Assembly (NCBI GenBank): GCA_958299035.1
Contig: CATQJL010000223.1
Location: 46,426,162-46,490,161, forward strand
Origin: Cylicocyclus nassatus
Lineage: Eukaryota > Nematoda > Chromadorea > Rhabditida > Strongylidae
Direction: 5' to 3'
DNA length: 64,000 nt
Shown here: piece after piece, positions 36,574-47,300 of the stretch
Position numbering within the stretch: the stretch's first letter is position 1
Layout of the letters: each line of letters opens with the position of its first letter
The notes under the pieces: generated by a model
Told to the model about the DNA's origin: nothing
Seen by the model: only the letters and a program-made list of their open reading frames with translations
The model's database searches: none
Translations under genes and position numbers: made by a program

Positions 36574-38606
36574 TATACTTGGGTCCGAATCGAATAGAAA
36601 TTCGATCATTCGAATAAAACATTCGAATATATTCGTATTCGAAATTCGATATTCGGAGTTCTTCCATTTTCGAATAATATTCGAAACTCGAATAATTGAG
36701 AAAACGGGTTTTCGAATAAAATTCGAAACTCGAATAATCAAAAAACAGGGTTTCGAATAAAATTCGAAAACTCGAATAATCAAAGAACGAGGTTTCGAAT
36801 ATTATTCGAAAACTCGAATAATCAAAAAACGGGGTTTCGAATAGATTTTATTCGAATGTTTTATTCGAGTGTTTATTCGAATTCGTATTCGAATGTACTC
36901 CGTATTCAGATTATTCGACTTTGTTGCAGAGCCAACTGCTGAGTATCAAGCTCACTTCGTCCGCGTTTTTTTTGCAAAACTCGGTAATGCATCTTTTGCA
37001 ACCGGTCTACCTTTGAACTGTATGGAGAGTCGCATTCTTCCGACTGCTTGCGACAGTAAAAAAATCATATGTGGATTTTAATTGATGTTTTTTCGATCAA
37101 TGAGATCGCACTGCTATTGGCACCAAATCAGCAAAGAAGATATCAAATTCAAGCACATGTTCTGAGTTCATACTGAATTGAAATGGCTGTTCTTCTTTCT
37201 TTGCATTGCTCATGCTTGCGGTACGCAAAGCCCACACTAATGAGCACTCTTGCTCTCATAAATTATTGCAAAACTGTCTATTCGTTACCTTGGAGTTTTT
37301 TGCGAATTGGTGTATATTGAGTAAAGGACATCGCAGTTGTAGTGCAGGATTAGACGGCTTAGATCGCCGTACGCGATTTGCCAGTTACGAGATGTCTTCA
37401 GAGTAATGGCAGCTTACCACAAATGTTTAGCGTGTACAACATACTAAAGAGGTAAATGCTGATAGATAGATAGATGCTAAAAGATAAATGCTGGGTGCTG
37501 ATTATGGATAAAAATTTACTTTATCGATTTTATCGATTTTTGGAAAATCTTGAGCTACGAGGTTGGGAGTTGGTACAAAGGGGTAAGTGAGCTCAGATAA
37601 TCGCCGGGGACAGGCGGTCCGCAAACTCGCGCTTTTCTGCAGGCGATCAGCAGAATTTTAGGGCGTGGCCAAACCTTCAGCGGGCGGCACTTCCTTTACG
37701 GTCGCATATTCTGCCAGAGGGCAGCAATACAGCATTTTTTGCAAGCGCTCGGCAAATAATTTTTTTCAGCGAGCGCTGGCCAAACTTTCAGCAAGCGCTC
37801 GGACTCTTTTAAGGCATTTTCGGGCGTACGTCGAGCGCAGATAAGACTCTGTGTGGCAGAGGTGCCATCGTTGGTTTAATTACTCAAGTTTGAGGTACTT
37901 TCTCAGCGGAAAGTACCTGGGGGTTGCGCGGTCCTCCACAAAGGACCGTGCGGCCCTCGAAATTTTTGCATATTTTCGCGGAAAGTCCGCGAGAATGCGG
38001 CCACTGCGCCGCAGCTAATCCATAAAGAAATCGCGATTGTTCTTCAAGCATTCGTCTTTGATTTCGCCAACTTTCTTCCAAATTTCTGCGAGCGGGCCGC
38101 AAAAAATCAACGAACTATTTTTCCGGTGCGCACTTGCTCAAAATTCGCATGGCCGCCTGCCCCGGCGGTTATGTGAGGAGGGTGCTGATTAAAACCGAAA
38201 TCTACTTCATTGATTTCAGCAATTTTTGGAAAATTTTGAGCTAGGAGTTGGTATAGGGGATACTAGGGGGCTGATTATGATTGGATCGGCTTTAGCCAGA
38301 TATGTCGGCAAGTTTGAGATGTGATTGCTCTAGTTATTCTATAAATCATTCGAATATTTATTCGAAATTCGACTTTCAATGTTCGAATATATTCGCTAAT
38401 CATTCATTTGATATTTTTGATTTTCCGAATTTATTCGAAATTCATTCATTCGATATTTTTGATTTTCCGAATTTATTCGAAATTCATTCATTCGATATTT
38501 TTGATTTTCCGAATCTATTCGATACTCGTTTATTCGAGATTTTTTATTTTCGAATTTATTCGATATTCATTCATTCGATGAAAAATTATCGAATTACCCA
38601 AGTATA
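36574..38606. mobile_element. hAT-like non-autonomous element, 2033 bp, carrying an SL RNA gene
   Basis: Terminal inverted repeat TATACTTGGGT / ACCCAAGTATA, flanked by the 8-bp direct repeat TTGTACAC (36566-36573 and 38607-38614). An 8-bp duplication of pattern nTnnnnAn is the hAT superfamily signature. Both subterminal zones are arrays of ATTCGAA motifs in units of about 42-45 bp (36590-36900 and 38330-38600), related to each other in inverted orientation. The middle holds two direct copies of Helitron-related sequence (37497-37590 and 38170-38290) around the SL RNA candidate. No transposase was recognised; an open stretch at 36925-37080 is unassigned. Confidence 0.65.
37873..37992 (+). ncRNA. 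SL1-like spliced-leader RNA gene
   Basis: The first 22 bases (37873-37894) match nematode SL1 at 21 positions; base 12 is T instead of C (AATTACTCAAGTTTGAG is the 3' part). The leader is followed at once by the donor GT (37895). Three hairpins follow: 37893-37902 with 37909-37918 (10 bp, enclosing the donor), 37926-37935 with 37942-37951, and, after a single-stranded AAATTTTTG Sm-type site at 37960-37968, 37976-37982 with 37986-37992. Leader, donor in stem 1, stem 2, Sm site, stem 3 is the SL RNA plan, and about 120 nt is the right size. The role would be donating a 5' exon in trans-splicing. It lies inside a transposon-like element rather than in a 5S rDNA array. Whether it is expressed is unknown; the substitution at base 12 could mean a variant leader or a decaying copy. 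Confidence 0.75.
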
Positions 38607-39194
38607 TTGTACACTATTTTCACAAAGTAAATGAGCGTTTATCGCTTCGATATATAAGATTTCGCATTTTACGGATACATCATGAGGCGGGTTCAGAATC
38701 AAGATTTATGGAAATTTTATCGCCAAAACCCCCACAAACTAAGAAGAAAAAGCACTCATCAGAAAGAGAAGAAAAAGCTGCATCGAATGACACCTTAGTT
38801 GTGCGCCGTTCCATGTTCTATGGCTTTTGGCATCCCCAAAAGTGGAATCTGATAGCATCAGAAAAATAATTCTAAAATGTTTTGAGGCTAGCTATAGATG
38901 CCGAAAAATTGCACAAAATTGCGCTTTGTTTACTCTATCCGACTGCTACCAAAGCTTTTCCAAAAGTCAAAAAAGAAGATAGTGAAAAATTGCCAAAGTT
39001 GGACATGGTAAAAACCATGGCTCCGAAACTTCGGCCATTATCTCACTGACCAAAAGAGTGAGCGGCACAAGAATATGATAGTTGAAAAGAGGAAGAAAAG
39101 TTGCGTCGGACAGAGCCTGAAGCGTTTCCCTTTCTTCGTTCCACGTGTTTTTATGATATGTTGAAAAAGCGGAAAGAACTTCGGAACGACCTAA

Positions 39195-40079
39195 TATATC
39201 TTTGCTGATGTCTTTTTCATGCATTGATACTTCGGTTTTCTACCATTGCAAGACTCTCCTTTGACTATTTCTACTCACGTGTTTTGCACGTATCAATGAA
39301 ATGAAAATCAAAATAAAAAACAGACCTCTCTTGAGCTTGGAGTATGAACTTTTGAGAGATTCTAGCACTTGTAAGTAGTTTGCAGAGGGTATAGCATTCT
39401 GTCCATACACATCGCAGACTTTTCGGGGGGTTTTTCAAGCGTTAAATCCCATTTTGAGACGCAGCGTAAGATAGTTGTCGAAGATGGAATTTCTGAGGTC
39501 CCGTTTGCAGTCTAAATTACCATTCAACTTCTTGAAACTAAAGAAATAATGATAACAATTTGGTAGAGCAGACTTAGAGCTTCCGAATGCATACAAACAT
39601 TTTGCCAGATGCTGTGAAATATTGAGAAAAAACTAGAACAAAAATGCGAACAACAACCTAATAGATCTACCCAAGTTGTCAAAGTCTCCACCAGTTTATT
39701 TGAAGAAAACCTCTTAAATAAACAATAGCTTTTTGAGCACATCCAACACGCCAGCGTAGCAAACTCCAAAATGCTAATATTCTTGGAAGAGAATCAAACT
39801 TGATCATCTTGCGCAAAATGTGATAAATGGCAATCAAGCTTCACTGCGAGAGAAACTCTGAAATTTTCCATTAACTCTGAAACTTTTCCATTTTTCCCGC
39901 AGATGCATGTTTTGCAATTTTGTAACCCAAAAAGCGAGGGAAAGAATTTCGGAGCGCTATCGTAGTTTCTCTGTTTGTTTGATATCCAGTTTCGAAAGTC
40001 TAGAATGGAGTTTTCAAGTTAGTCGAACTTGCGAATAGAAATGGCAAAAGAACAACTTTCGGTAACATGTAGTGGCTTG
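39195..40079. other. No supported gene
   Basis: AT-rich sequence. A minus-strand frame at 39524-39769 has no recognised domain. Confidence 0.4.
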
Positions 40080-41385
40080 CGGAATTCATTGGTCCGATGA
40101 CATAACCATGAAGGAGAAGAAAACGCTGCATCGAGGGCTTCTTTAAACTGTTAATTTATCATCATAATTCTTAGTCGCTCAAAAAATGTACCAAACTTTT
40201 GGGACAGACCTAATGTAAGTAATAAAAATATTCGATGTACGACGCCTTTCTTGGTAATTTATTAGGCTGTAATAAGTTTTGCAACTGGTTTCATAACTTC
40301 ACTCTCTCCCAACATGAGGCATTCAAATTTCATTATTGTTTAGGTTATTTCGTAAGCCACAAGTGCAGCTGCTATTCTGCCAAATTCTGACGTCACAATG
40401 ACGGTTATGGTAGGCATATGGTATGAAGGGGCCAAGTTTGACGGATTTGGCTGAACCTTGGCATAGAGATGTTATCCGTCATGCTGATCACGAAAACAAT
40501 AGTGAAGTTGCGTGATAAGGGCTTTTTTTAAGGTTACTGTAGGTTTACAATACAGGGGTCTCACCATTAACAAGGAAAAAGGCGTTGATATAACAAATGA
40601 ATATGATATTCGCGTTCGGCAGGTCAAATAACCTTTCTATGTAAAGTCTCGGCGGAATTTGAGCTTCGGACTCTTTAGTCATTGACAGTCGTCCCCAGCA
40701 GCTCTTGCGTACATCAACTCGCTACTTTGTGAGGACGCCAAATCTCGATATGCCCCTAAATTTTGTTTCTTTCTTACTAGGCCAAAGGAGTCAACCTCCA
40801 GCAATAATTTGTAGACGAGTTTGGACAGTCTGTGCATGGTCTAGGCTGATAAAGGCTTCATTTTAGCTTGAAACCCCAAAAATTTCCAAATTTCATTAGT
40901 TTTCGAAAAATGTCTGAAACTTTTCTATTTCATGTTTTCAAAATTCATACAATTTGCGCCTACTTGTAGCACACATTACTCTCTATATAATGCCAAAGTT
41001 TGAGTGCGCCATATCCAAAGAGAGTGAAGTCATGAAACCAGTTGCAAAACTTAGCTTGCAGCCTAATAGTTGTACTAATAGAGCAACACGTACATTATTT
41101 ACTTTTACAAGTGCTTGTGCTTCCCCTGATAGCCGGCTCGAATCCTGTAAAATTCGGCAAACATAGCTTAATCTCCTTGATAACACCTTTACAAATTTAG
41201 TGCAGTCAAATGTCGATTCCAGAAGCTTTCACATGCTGCAAACTTGTTCGTTCACACGTACGAGCTTATGTTTGGACTGAGTATGTCTCCAACTAAACGC
41301 AGGTGATCGCGTGTGCTTTAAAAATTTATACGAACGCTCTCGTAGGGTCTTATAAAACGAAGGCATAAACACACTTGGCTGCGTC

Positions 41386-44300
41386 ATGGTAGGTTCACAT
41401 TATTATACCCAAAAGTAAAGACCGTTCATTTTCATTACAGTTCGGATTCACTCACGAAACTATACGACAGCTAATGCTCAGAAAATATGGAGAGGAATTC
41501 TGGACTAAAGTTTTGTGAGTGTTCTTACTTCATAAAGCACACACGTTGCATGATATTCCAGTTTTTTTAAAATGCTTAAAGCTGCGATAAAAAATTGCGG
41601 TCCCCAAAAGTGTACTTTTTCTGCTGCTCATTCAAAAATACCTAATCTGCTGAAAATCAAATTGAAGCGGAATTACAACTTGTTTGAAGCTATAGTACAT
41701 AACTTTGAATAAAAAGAAATTTGTATAATACCCTTCACTTTCTCAAGAGACCCTCCTGTCGATTTTTATAGAAAGTAAATATCACAGTAAAGCACTCATC
41801 TTCAATGAAATAAGGCTTTACCAAAATACTCCCGTTACGAGATACTCCTTGGTGTTGCCCTTCTTTGCGGATTTAATTTTCAACCACCATCCTGGCGACT
41901 CTTCTGGGCTAAAGCGATCTCCAAAAACTAAGAGTCTTGGAGAAATGTCAAGGTTCTGTAAGAGGACATCTTATAGCTCTTTTACATAGATGTTTGTAAT
42001 TGTCTCTTGAGAATTATAAAGGCAGAAAAGAACAAATTTTACATGTACTTTGAATTAGTCAGTGCTAAGGAGACATGGCTATTTTTAAGATTCAAAGTAT
42101 TCATCGTAAGAAAGAAGGAAGCTACGATTTTAGACAAAGAGCCGGATTTGAAAGTGGAAAGGAGAACATAGTCAATCACTACTATTCTGACTCCGACACC
42201 TACATCCTTGTGGATGCTGTCAGCGTGATAGGAAGTAAGTGTAACAATCCGCGAAAGTGGAGAAGCTGACTTCTTTTCAGATATGTCAAGAGAGCAAGTC
42301 TGGGAAATGTACGGCGGATTCTTGATTGAATATACTATGGAAATTGGATGGAACAACCTGATTCGCTCTATAAGTCCTAACTTGAAGGTACCCTATTTTC
42401 AGGTGTATAAGCCGCACTTTTTTGAAGTTTCGCCCGGGCTGCTCAGCTGCTTCACTGTGTTTCGAGAAGCGATCCTTATGCCGCACGATTCTTTCAGGCA
42501 ATACGCAGCACGGTATAGGGTTCTTTGGATGCGAGTTCCATTGATGTGTTCGGGCTGATCGATGTAAGCTGGGACCACCCCGCGGCTTATACACCTGAAA
42601 ATAGGGTAGTTAGCAACTAACCAACCTCTGATAATTGATGGTTTTCCTAGTTAGCTATTAGAGGATTTTTACTCAATAAACCGAGTAATGCCTACAGTCG
42701 AGTAGATTTCCCGCTTATATAGTTTGCTTGCACAGTTTATGAGATGCGGTAAAATTTGCGCGTGAACAGGTAGGTGCGCCAGCACTCCCGGCATTTTGCG
42801 CGCGCAGTTGGTCGGCGTCACAGTCGCAGCTAATTCCTCACGCGCAAATTTTGCCGCATTTCACCTTCTGTGCAAGCACACTGTATTAAGCAGAAAATCT
42901 ACTCGACTGCACCTTTAGCACGATTACCACTTTAGATTTAGTTATTAAATCAAAATGTCAGGATAAAACTCCTGCCCTAGATCGCAGAAATTGCGGACTG
43001 TGTGATATGTGGCACATCCGAAGCTTAGGGTTGGGCCTGACTGCGCGGCGTAAGCGGCGTACGTGACGTACGCAGCGTACGCTCCTATGATGAAATATAC
43101 CGAGCGTACGCTGCGTACGTCACGTACGCCCGTACGCCGCGCACTCTGGCTCAAGTTTTTAGAGGTGAATTTTGGTTCTAACGCAACTGATACTTGACAT
43201 AACTTAGGGTAGGTATATGTCAGTGTAGTTAGGTAAATGTCAATGCAGTGATGTTTTCTCAAATCACGACAGAAAGTATAAAACGATTTGCCCATGAAAA
43301 GCGAGTTGAATGTATTTTTAGTTAGTAGATTCATCTATTAGGTTGTCCCACAAGTCTTTTCATTTTTGAGTTTTGCTGTAATAAGTCACACACTTCTGAT
43401 TCTAAACAGACATCAGGACACCATTCGATAAAGCAAAGCAAGCTCTATAAAATGGCGTTTATGCTTTCGCTCAAGCTTTGGTCCATCTCGAATTTTAAAT
43501 CAAAATCTAAAAAGTTTCGGATGGCCAGAAAACAGAAAAATTTTTATATCTCCGTTCGAAAAATTCCTACAAATTTCAAACTCGCTCCATATACATTTCA
43601 CATCAGACATTCATATGTGCTGTTGCTGTATTTTTTAATCGGCTAGAAATCAAGAAACCGAAAATTTTCACGTTTTTACCAAAGTGATGCTGTGCTGCTT
43701 TTACTCTAACAGTTGTATACTACAAGAACTTAGAAGTACAGTCGTGAATTCTTAGCTCTCTATAAGCTCTGGTTTCCGAGAAATGTTTATTTAAGCGGGA
43801 AAAACCCGAGTAAAGAAAGCTAAATTTGGTATTTCTCGTGAACCAGAGTATATAGAGAGCCAAAAATCTACGGTAGTACTTCTAAGGGCTTCTAGCATAC
43901 AAATGTTAGTGTAAGAATAGCACAGCATGACTTTGGTAAAAACATGGAAATTTTCGATTTCTTGATTTCTAGCTGATAAGAAAATACAGCAACAGCACAT
44001 ATGAATGTCTGATGTGAAATGTATATGCATGAGCGAGTTAGAAATTTGTAGGAATTTTTTGAACGGAGTTATAAGGATTTTTCTGTTTTCTGACCATCCA
44101 AATTCAGATTTTGATTTAAAACTCGAGATGGACCAAAGCTTGTGCAAAAGCATAAACACCATTTTATAGAGCTTGCTTTGCTTTATCGAATGGTGTCCTG
44201 ATGTCTGATTAGAACAGAAGTGTGTGACTTATTGCAGCAAAACTCAAAAATGAAAGGACTTGTGGGACAACCTAATAGTTTAAAGATAATCGCCGAATCA

Positions 44301-47300
44301 TGCAGCAACATTTGTCACTTTACGGGTCAGAAATGTTTTTAATCCGCAGGAGTTATAAACTCTAAGGTCCGTATGCACTAACATCCCTGCGGGAGAGGAG
44401 CGGCGTATCCCCGGGGGACGCGGCTCCCCTCCCGCAGGGATGTTAGTGCATACGGGCCTAAGCAACAATCTATTAGGTCGGTGCAAAAGTTTTGTCAGTT
44501 TTTTCAATCCATCGGCTATCACGCTAGAATGAAGATAATAAAACATTTCAAAATACATCCGATGCAAAATTTCTTCCTCTTTCCAGCTGCCAACTCCCAT
44601 TGTGTTTCGTTGCGAGAGTGACGAGATATATGCTGGAAATTACAACTGCTCGTTTTTACCATGTCCAACTTTGACTAATTTTTAAATTTTTTACATGAGA
44701 CTTTCGGAAGAGCCCTAATAACCAGCAGATAGCGGAAACCTTTTGCGAACAAAAGCAGTTTTTTGTAGCTCTACGGCTTGTCTTTCAGAATTTCTACGAT
44801 TTATTTGAAGTGACCAAATTTTACCTTCAGCCTATTTTAACCTCGTAGAACACAAAATGTTAAATACTTTAGTCACCATTCGATGCAACTTTTTCTCCTC
44901 CTTCTAACACTTGTCTTTTTTGTCGAGACAGGCGAAACTTGTGGGGAAAATCGCAGTATTTCTCAATTTCATGAGTGCGCACTGACGTAACCTACATTTC
45001 GAAATCTCAATAATTTGAAGCGAAAATCACTCATATACTTTGTAATGGTAGCAGTAGTTATAATCGAGTGTTGAAACCTCAGTATTCCACAGATTTTGCA
45101 GTGTTTGATGCAATAACAGGTTATGCGATTTTTCCACAACACAAGACTTTTAGAGAACTTTCGAAGGAGCACTAATAACCAGCAGATGGGTCAAAGCTTT
45201 TGCCAATCTATGCAATTTTTTCTTTTTTCCAACTGTGTTTTCAGATTTTTGCTAGATAATTTTCTAAAAGTCTTGTCTTGTGAAAAAATCGCATAACCTG
45301 TTATTGCACCAAACACTGCAAAATCTACAGAATATTGAGGTTTCAACACTCGATTATTACTACCGCTACCATTACAAAGTAAATGAGCGATTTTCGCTCT
45401 AAATTATGAAGATTTTGAAACATAGGTTACGTGAGTGCGCACTCCTGAAATTGAGAATTACTGCGATTTTCCCCACATATTTCGCCTGTCTCGGCAAAAA
45501 AAAGACAAGTGTTAGAAGGAGGAGAAAAAGTTGCATCGACTGGTGACTGAAGCGTTCAACATTTTATGTTCTATGAAGTTAAAATAGGCTGAATGTAAAG
45601 TTTGGTCACTTCAAAAAATAAATCGTAGAAATTCGGAAAGACAAGCCGTAGGTCTACAAAAAAAGCTTCTGTTGGCAAAAGGTTTGCCCTATCTGCTGGT
45701 TATTAGTGCTCCTCCGAAAGTCTCATATAAAAATTTTGAAAAATAGCGAAATTTTGACGTGGTAAAAACGAGTGGTTGTAATTTCCAGCAAATATCTCGT
45801 CATATTCGCAACGGAACACAATGGTGGTTTAGCAGCTGAAAAGAGGGAGAAATTCTGCATCGGATACATTTTGAACTGTTAGTTTGACTTCATTCTGACG
45901 TGTTTGCCGATGAATTGAAAAAACTGACAAAACTTTTGCACCAACCTAATATTTAGGGGCTCCTCGACAACCTGGACTCGCTCCATTACTTCATTGATCA
46001 TGTCGTTTACAAAGCAAATCTACGAGGACCATCTTTTCGATGTGAAGACAATTCAGATGGAACCATCACCCTGCACTATACCGGACGGCCGGGACTCTAC
46101 CCAATTGTAGAAGGTCTGTTCTCGGAATAATAACAACTTCGGATCTGTCACTGTGAACTTCAGGTGGGTTGCGTGAAGCAGCCAAGCGTGTATTCAAGCT
46201 CGACATTGCTCTAACGATCACTGGTCGCACACAAAGAAGTGTGCAAATGGCCACTGGAGAAAGAATCGAAGAGCATGTTATATTTCTGATTGAGGTGAGA
46301 AAGAACGCGGTCGCATTAAGGGATGATGGTCCACAGACCCACTCGCTGCACATCACAAGCTCGATCTTCCCACCACTGTTGGAAATTTCACTCCTCGTCT
46401 GTTTCGAGCACTCAAGGTGCAAACATGCCCATGTTTTATAAAATTTGTAGAATAACAATATTTGGGCAGGGGCGAGGACGAAATTTCTTTTCCGTAAAGT
46501 CAGCCACGCTTAAAAAAAAATTTTTTTGGAATGCTTCCCAACCATATAATGGGCCTGTTATCCCGTTTCCTGCAAATTTTTTACGGAGGCCCTCTCCGCC
46601 AGTGATAGACCCTCTTTTATGGGTTTAAAAAATTTTGTTTTCAAAATTTCAACGAAGCCTTTCAGGATTCAAAGTTCTTCCAAACCAAAATCTTCAAAAT
46701 TTTTGATTTTCAAAATTTCGAAGTTCAGATTGACATAATGCATATACACTTCTGATACTACCAGCCAAAAAAATCCGCATAGTCTTAGGCTCATTCTCTC
46801 TCTATGGCCTAAAGCGTACTACCCGCGATTTTGTCAAATCGTTCCATCAACGCGATTTGGCGATTTGCCAAATGTCTGCAGAGTCACCGTGCGCCGGTCT
46901 CAACTGCATAGGCACGTAGCTTCTGTGTATTATTGCAAAGGCATGCAGGTTGGCCTAAGTAAAGCACGCTTACGACCAGTTATGAAGAGTCGTTGCAGTG
47001 CCAGATCGAGCGGCGACTGAAATCGCGTGAGGTATGCCTTAGGCCTATTGGAAAAGTGCCAGAGCTTTCATTGGTTGCGATAATCAGTTCTCCATTTCTA
47101 GACTGCAAACACCCAAGAAGATGGGGCAGACCTAGGGAATGCAAGGCAGCTCTCGCAGCAAGGAAACGACTTCAAAATTCGTCTTACCAGCGAAGACTTC
47201 ATTTCGACATGTCCCTACCATTTCGTGGTCGATCAGGATTGCAAACTTGTGCAAGTGGGAAGGGCACTATAGTAAGCGAAATGCTTCTTGTTAGCTTGAA

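Larger units (their letters stand above)
36141..39194. mobile_element. Mariner-type foldback split by a nested insertion
   Basis: The left arm (36141-36573) starts TCAGGTCGTTCCGAAAGTTC and the right arm (38607-39194) ends gaacgacctaa, both matching the 23689-24708 family. Removing 36574-38614 restores the expected arm: relatives at 2810-2850 and 24111 are uninterrupted at this point. Confidence 0.85.
40080..47270 (+). repeat. Segmental duplication, copy A
   Basis: From about 40080 (ccgatgacataaccatgaagg) the sequence aligns in order with 60830 onward, through upstream DNA (tgcttgtgctt, gttcgttcaca, caggtgatcgcgtgtgctt blocks), the start codon and cyclase exons 1-7. The block begins with the right end of a mariner-type foldback (cagacctaa near 40211). 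The duplication runs on past the part of copy B visible here. Confidence 0.85.

Noticed and set aside
36590..36900. Regular short repeats resembling a CRISPR array
   Set aside because: ATTCGAA units have no unique spacers of constant length; this is a subterminal transposon repeat in a eukaryote.
42945..43334. 129-codon minus-strand frame with an A-Y-A-A-Y pattern
   Set aside because: Created by the CGTACG hairpin inside an intron of the cyclase.
46066..46458. 130-codon minus-strand frame, repeated at 63128-63388
   Set aside because: Antisense shadow of cyclase exons 5-6; conserved because the exons are.
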